A DNA stretch of 5,337 bases from Chloroflexota bacterium. Its GTDB lineage: Bacteria > Chloroflexota > Anaerolineae > Thermoflexales > Thermoflexaceae. The position numbers and the translations under genes were made by a program. The notes under the pieces are model-generated. The model was given only the letters and a program-made list of their open reading frames with translations. It was not told the origin of the DNA and did no database searches. Each line of letters opens with the position of its first letter. The stretch's first letter is position 1. Positions 5,261-5,337 of this stretch are shown piece by piece. The stretch is taken from contig JAUQQB010000221.1 in NCBI GenBank assembly GCA_030550075.1, positions 1 to 5,337 on the forward strand, in the 5' to 3' direction.

Positions 5261-5337
5261 GTGGCTTCGCTGGTTCGATTGCGCCGCCGGAAGGCCATTG
5301 AGCGGGTCCTGCAGGAAGGGCGCTCCTGGGCCAATGC
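5261..5337 (+). CDS. rnpA: Ribonuclease P protein component, 5' end only (partial)
   Basis: From a GTG at 5261 the frame reads MASLVRLRRRKAIERVLQEG (with GTG read as Met) and continues RSWAN to the window end. This is the typical RnpA N-terminus, a basic LRRRxxxxRVLxEGRS stretch. RnpA binds the RNase P RNA and helps it cut the 5' leader from precursor tRNA. Position right after rpmH supports the call. The start is uncertain: the GTG has no good ribosome binding site, and translation may be coupled to rpmH, whose stop is 14 bases upstream. A CTG at 5243 is in the same frame. The ATG at 5247 is in a different frame that does not give RnpA. Confidence 0.88.
   Translation, partial: MASLVRLRRRKAIERVLQEGRSWAN

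Noticed and set aside
5247..5337. ATG at 5247 as the start of the gene after rpmH
   Set aside because: That frame reads MSPGPWLRWF and does not resemble RnpA, while the frame from GTG 5261 gives the typical RnpA N-terminus.

Overview
This GC-rich window looks like bacterial chromosomal core DNA with one sulfur-metabolism pair. The gene set and the extended ribosomal protein L34 would fit a thermophilic Chloroflexota-like bacterium, but nothing here proves the phylum and I did no search. There are seven coding regions: five complete leftward (minus-strand) or rightward genes I am sure of, one further rightward gene cut by the window end, and a short fragment at the left edge that I cannot identify. 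No mobile element, CRISPR array, tRNA or rRNA is visible.

Layout. Bases 2-82 appear to be the 3' end of an unknown rightward gene. It converges on a leftward two-gene unit. Between the two lie a perfect 17-bp hairpin and a second 8-bp hairpin. The leftward unit encodes a sulfide:quinone oxidoreductase-like flavoprotein (749-1900, transcribed first) and a DUF1641 protein (211-726), 22 bp apart and with near-identical ribosome binding sites. A 340-bp gap (1901-2240) contains a candidate operator palindrome and short repeats but no gene. A second leftward unit follows: proC (3796-4650), a TIGR00725/LOG-like protein (3309-3821, overlapping proC by 26 bp) and a PfkB-family sugar kinase (2241-3287). 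It has a good candidate promoter upstream of proC. A 392-bp divergent region then separates proC from the rightward rpmH-rnpA pair at the right end.

How the genes work together. The flavoprotein probably oxidises sulfide or a related sulfur species and passes electrons to quinone. The DUF1641 protein is a likely accessory partner at the membrane face. ProC performs the last step of proline synthesis, and its two downstream genes look co-transcribed and translationally coupled but have no obvious metabolic link to proline. rpmH and rnpA form the widely conserved L34/RNase P protein pair. Their promoter is a perfect extended -10 element. The usual neighbour dnaA and recognisable DnaA boxes are not in the upstream gap.

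I do not see a convincing new multi-gene system. The points most worth a second look are the sulfide-oxidoreductase/DUF1641 pair with its cysteine pattern, a terminator-like hairpin with no obvious gene to terminate (4776-4806), the about 22-residue tail on L34, and the strong hairpin at 147-183.
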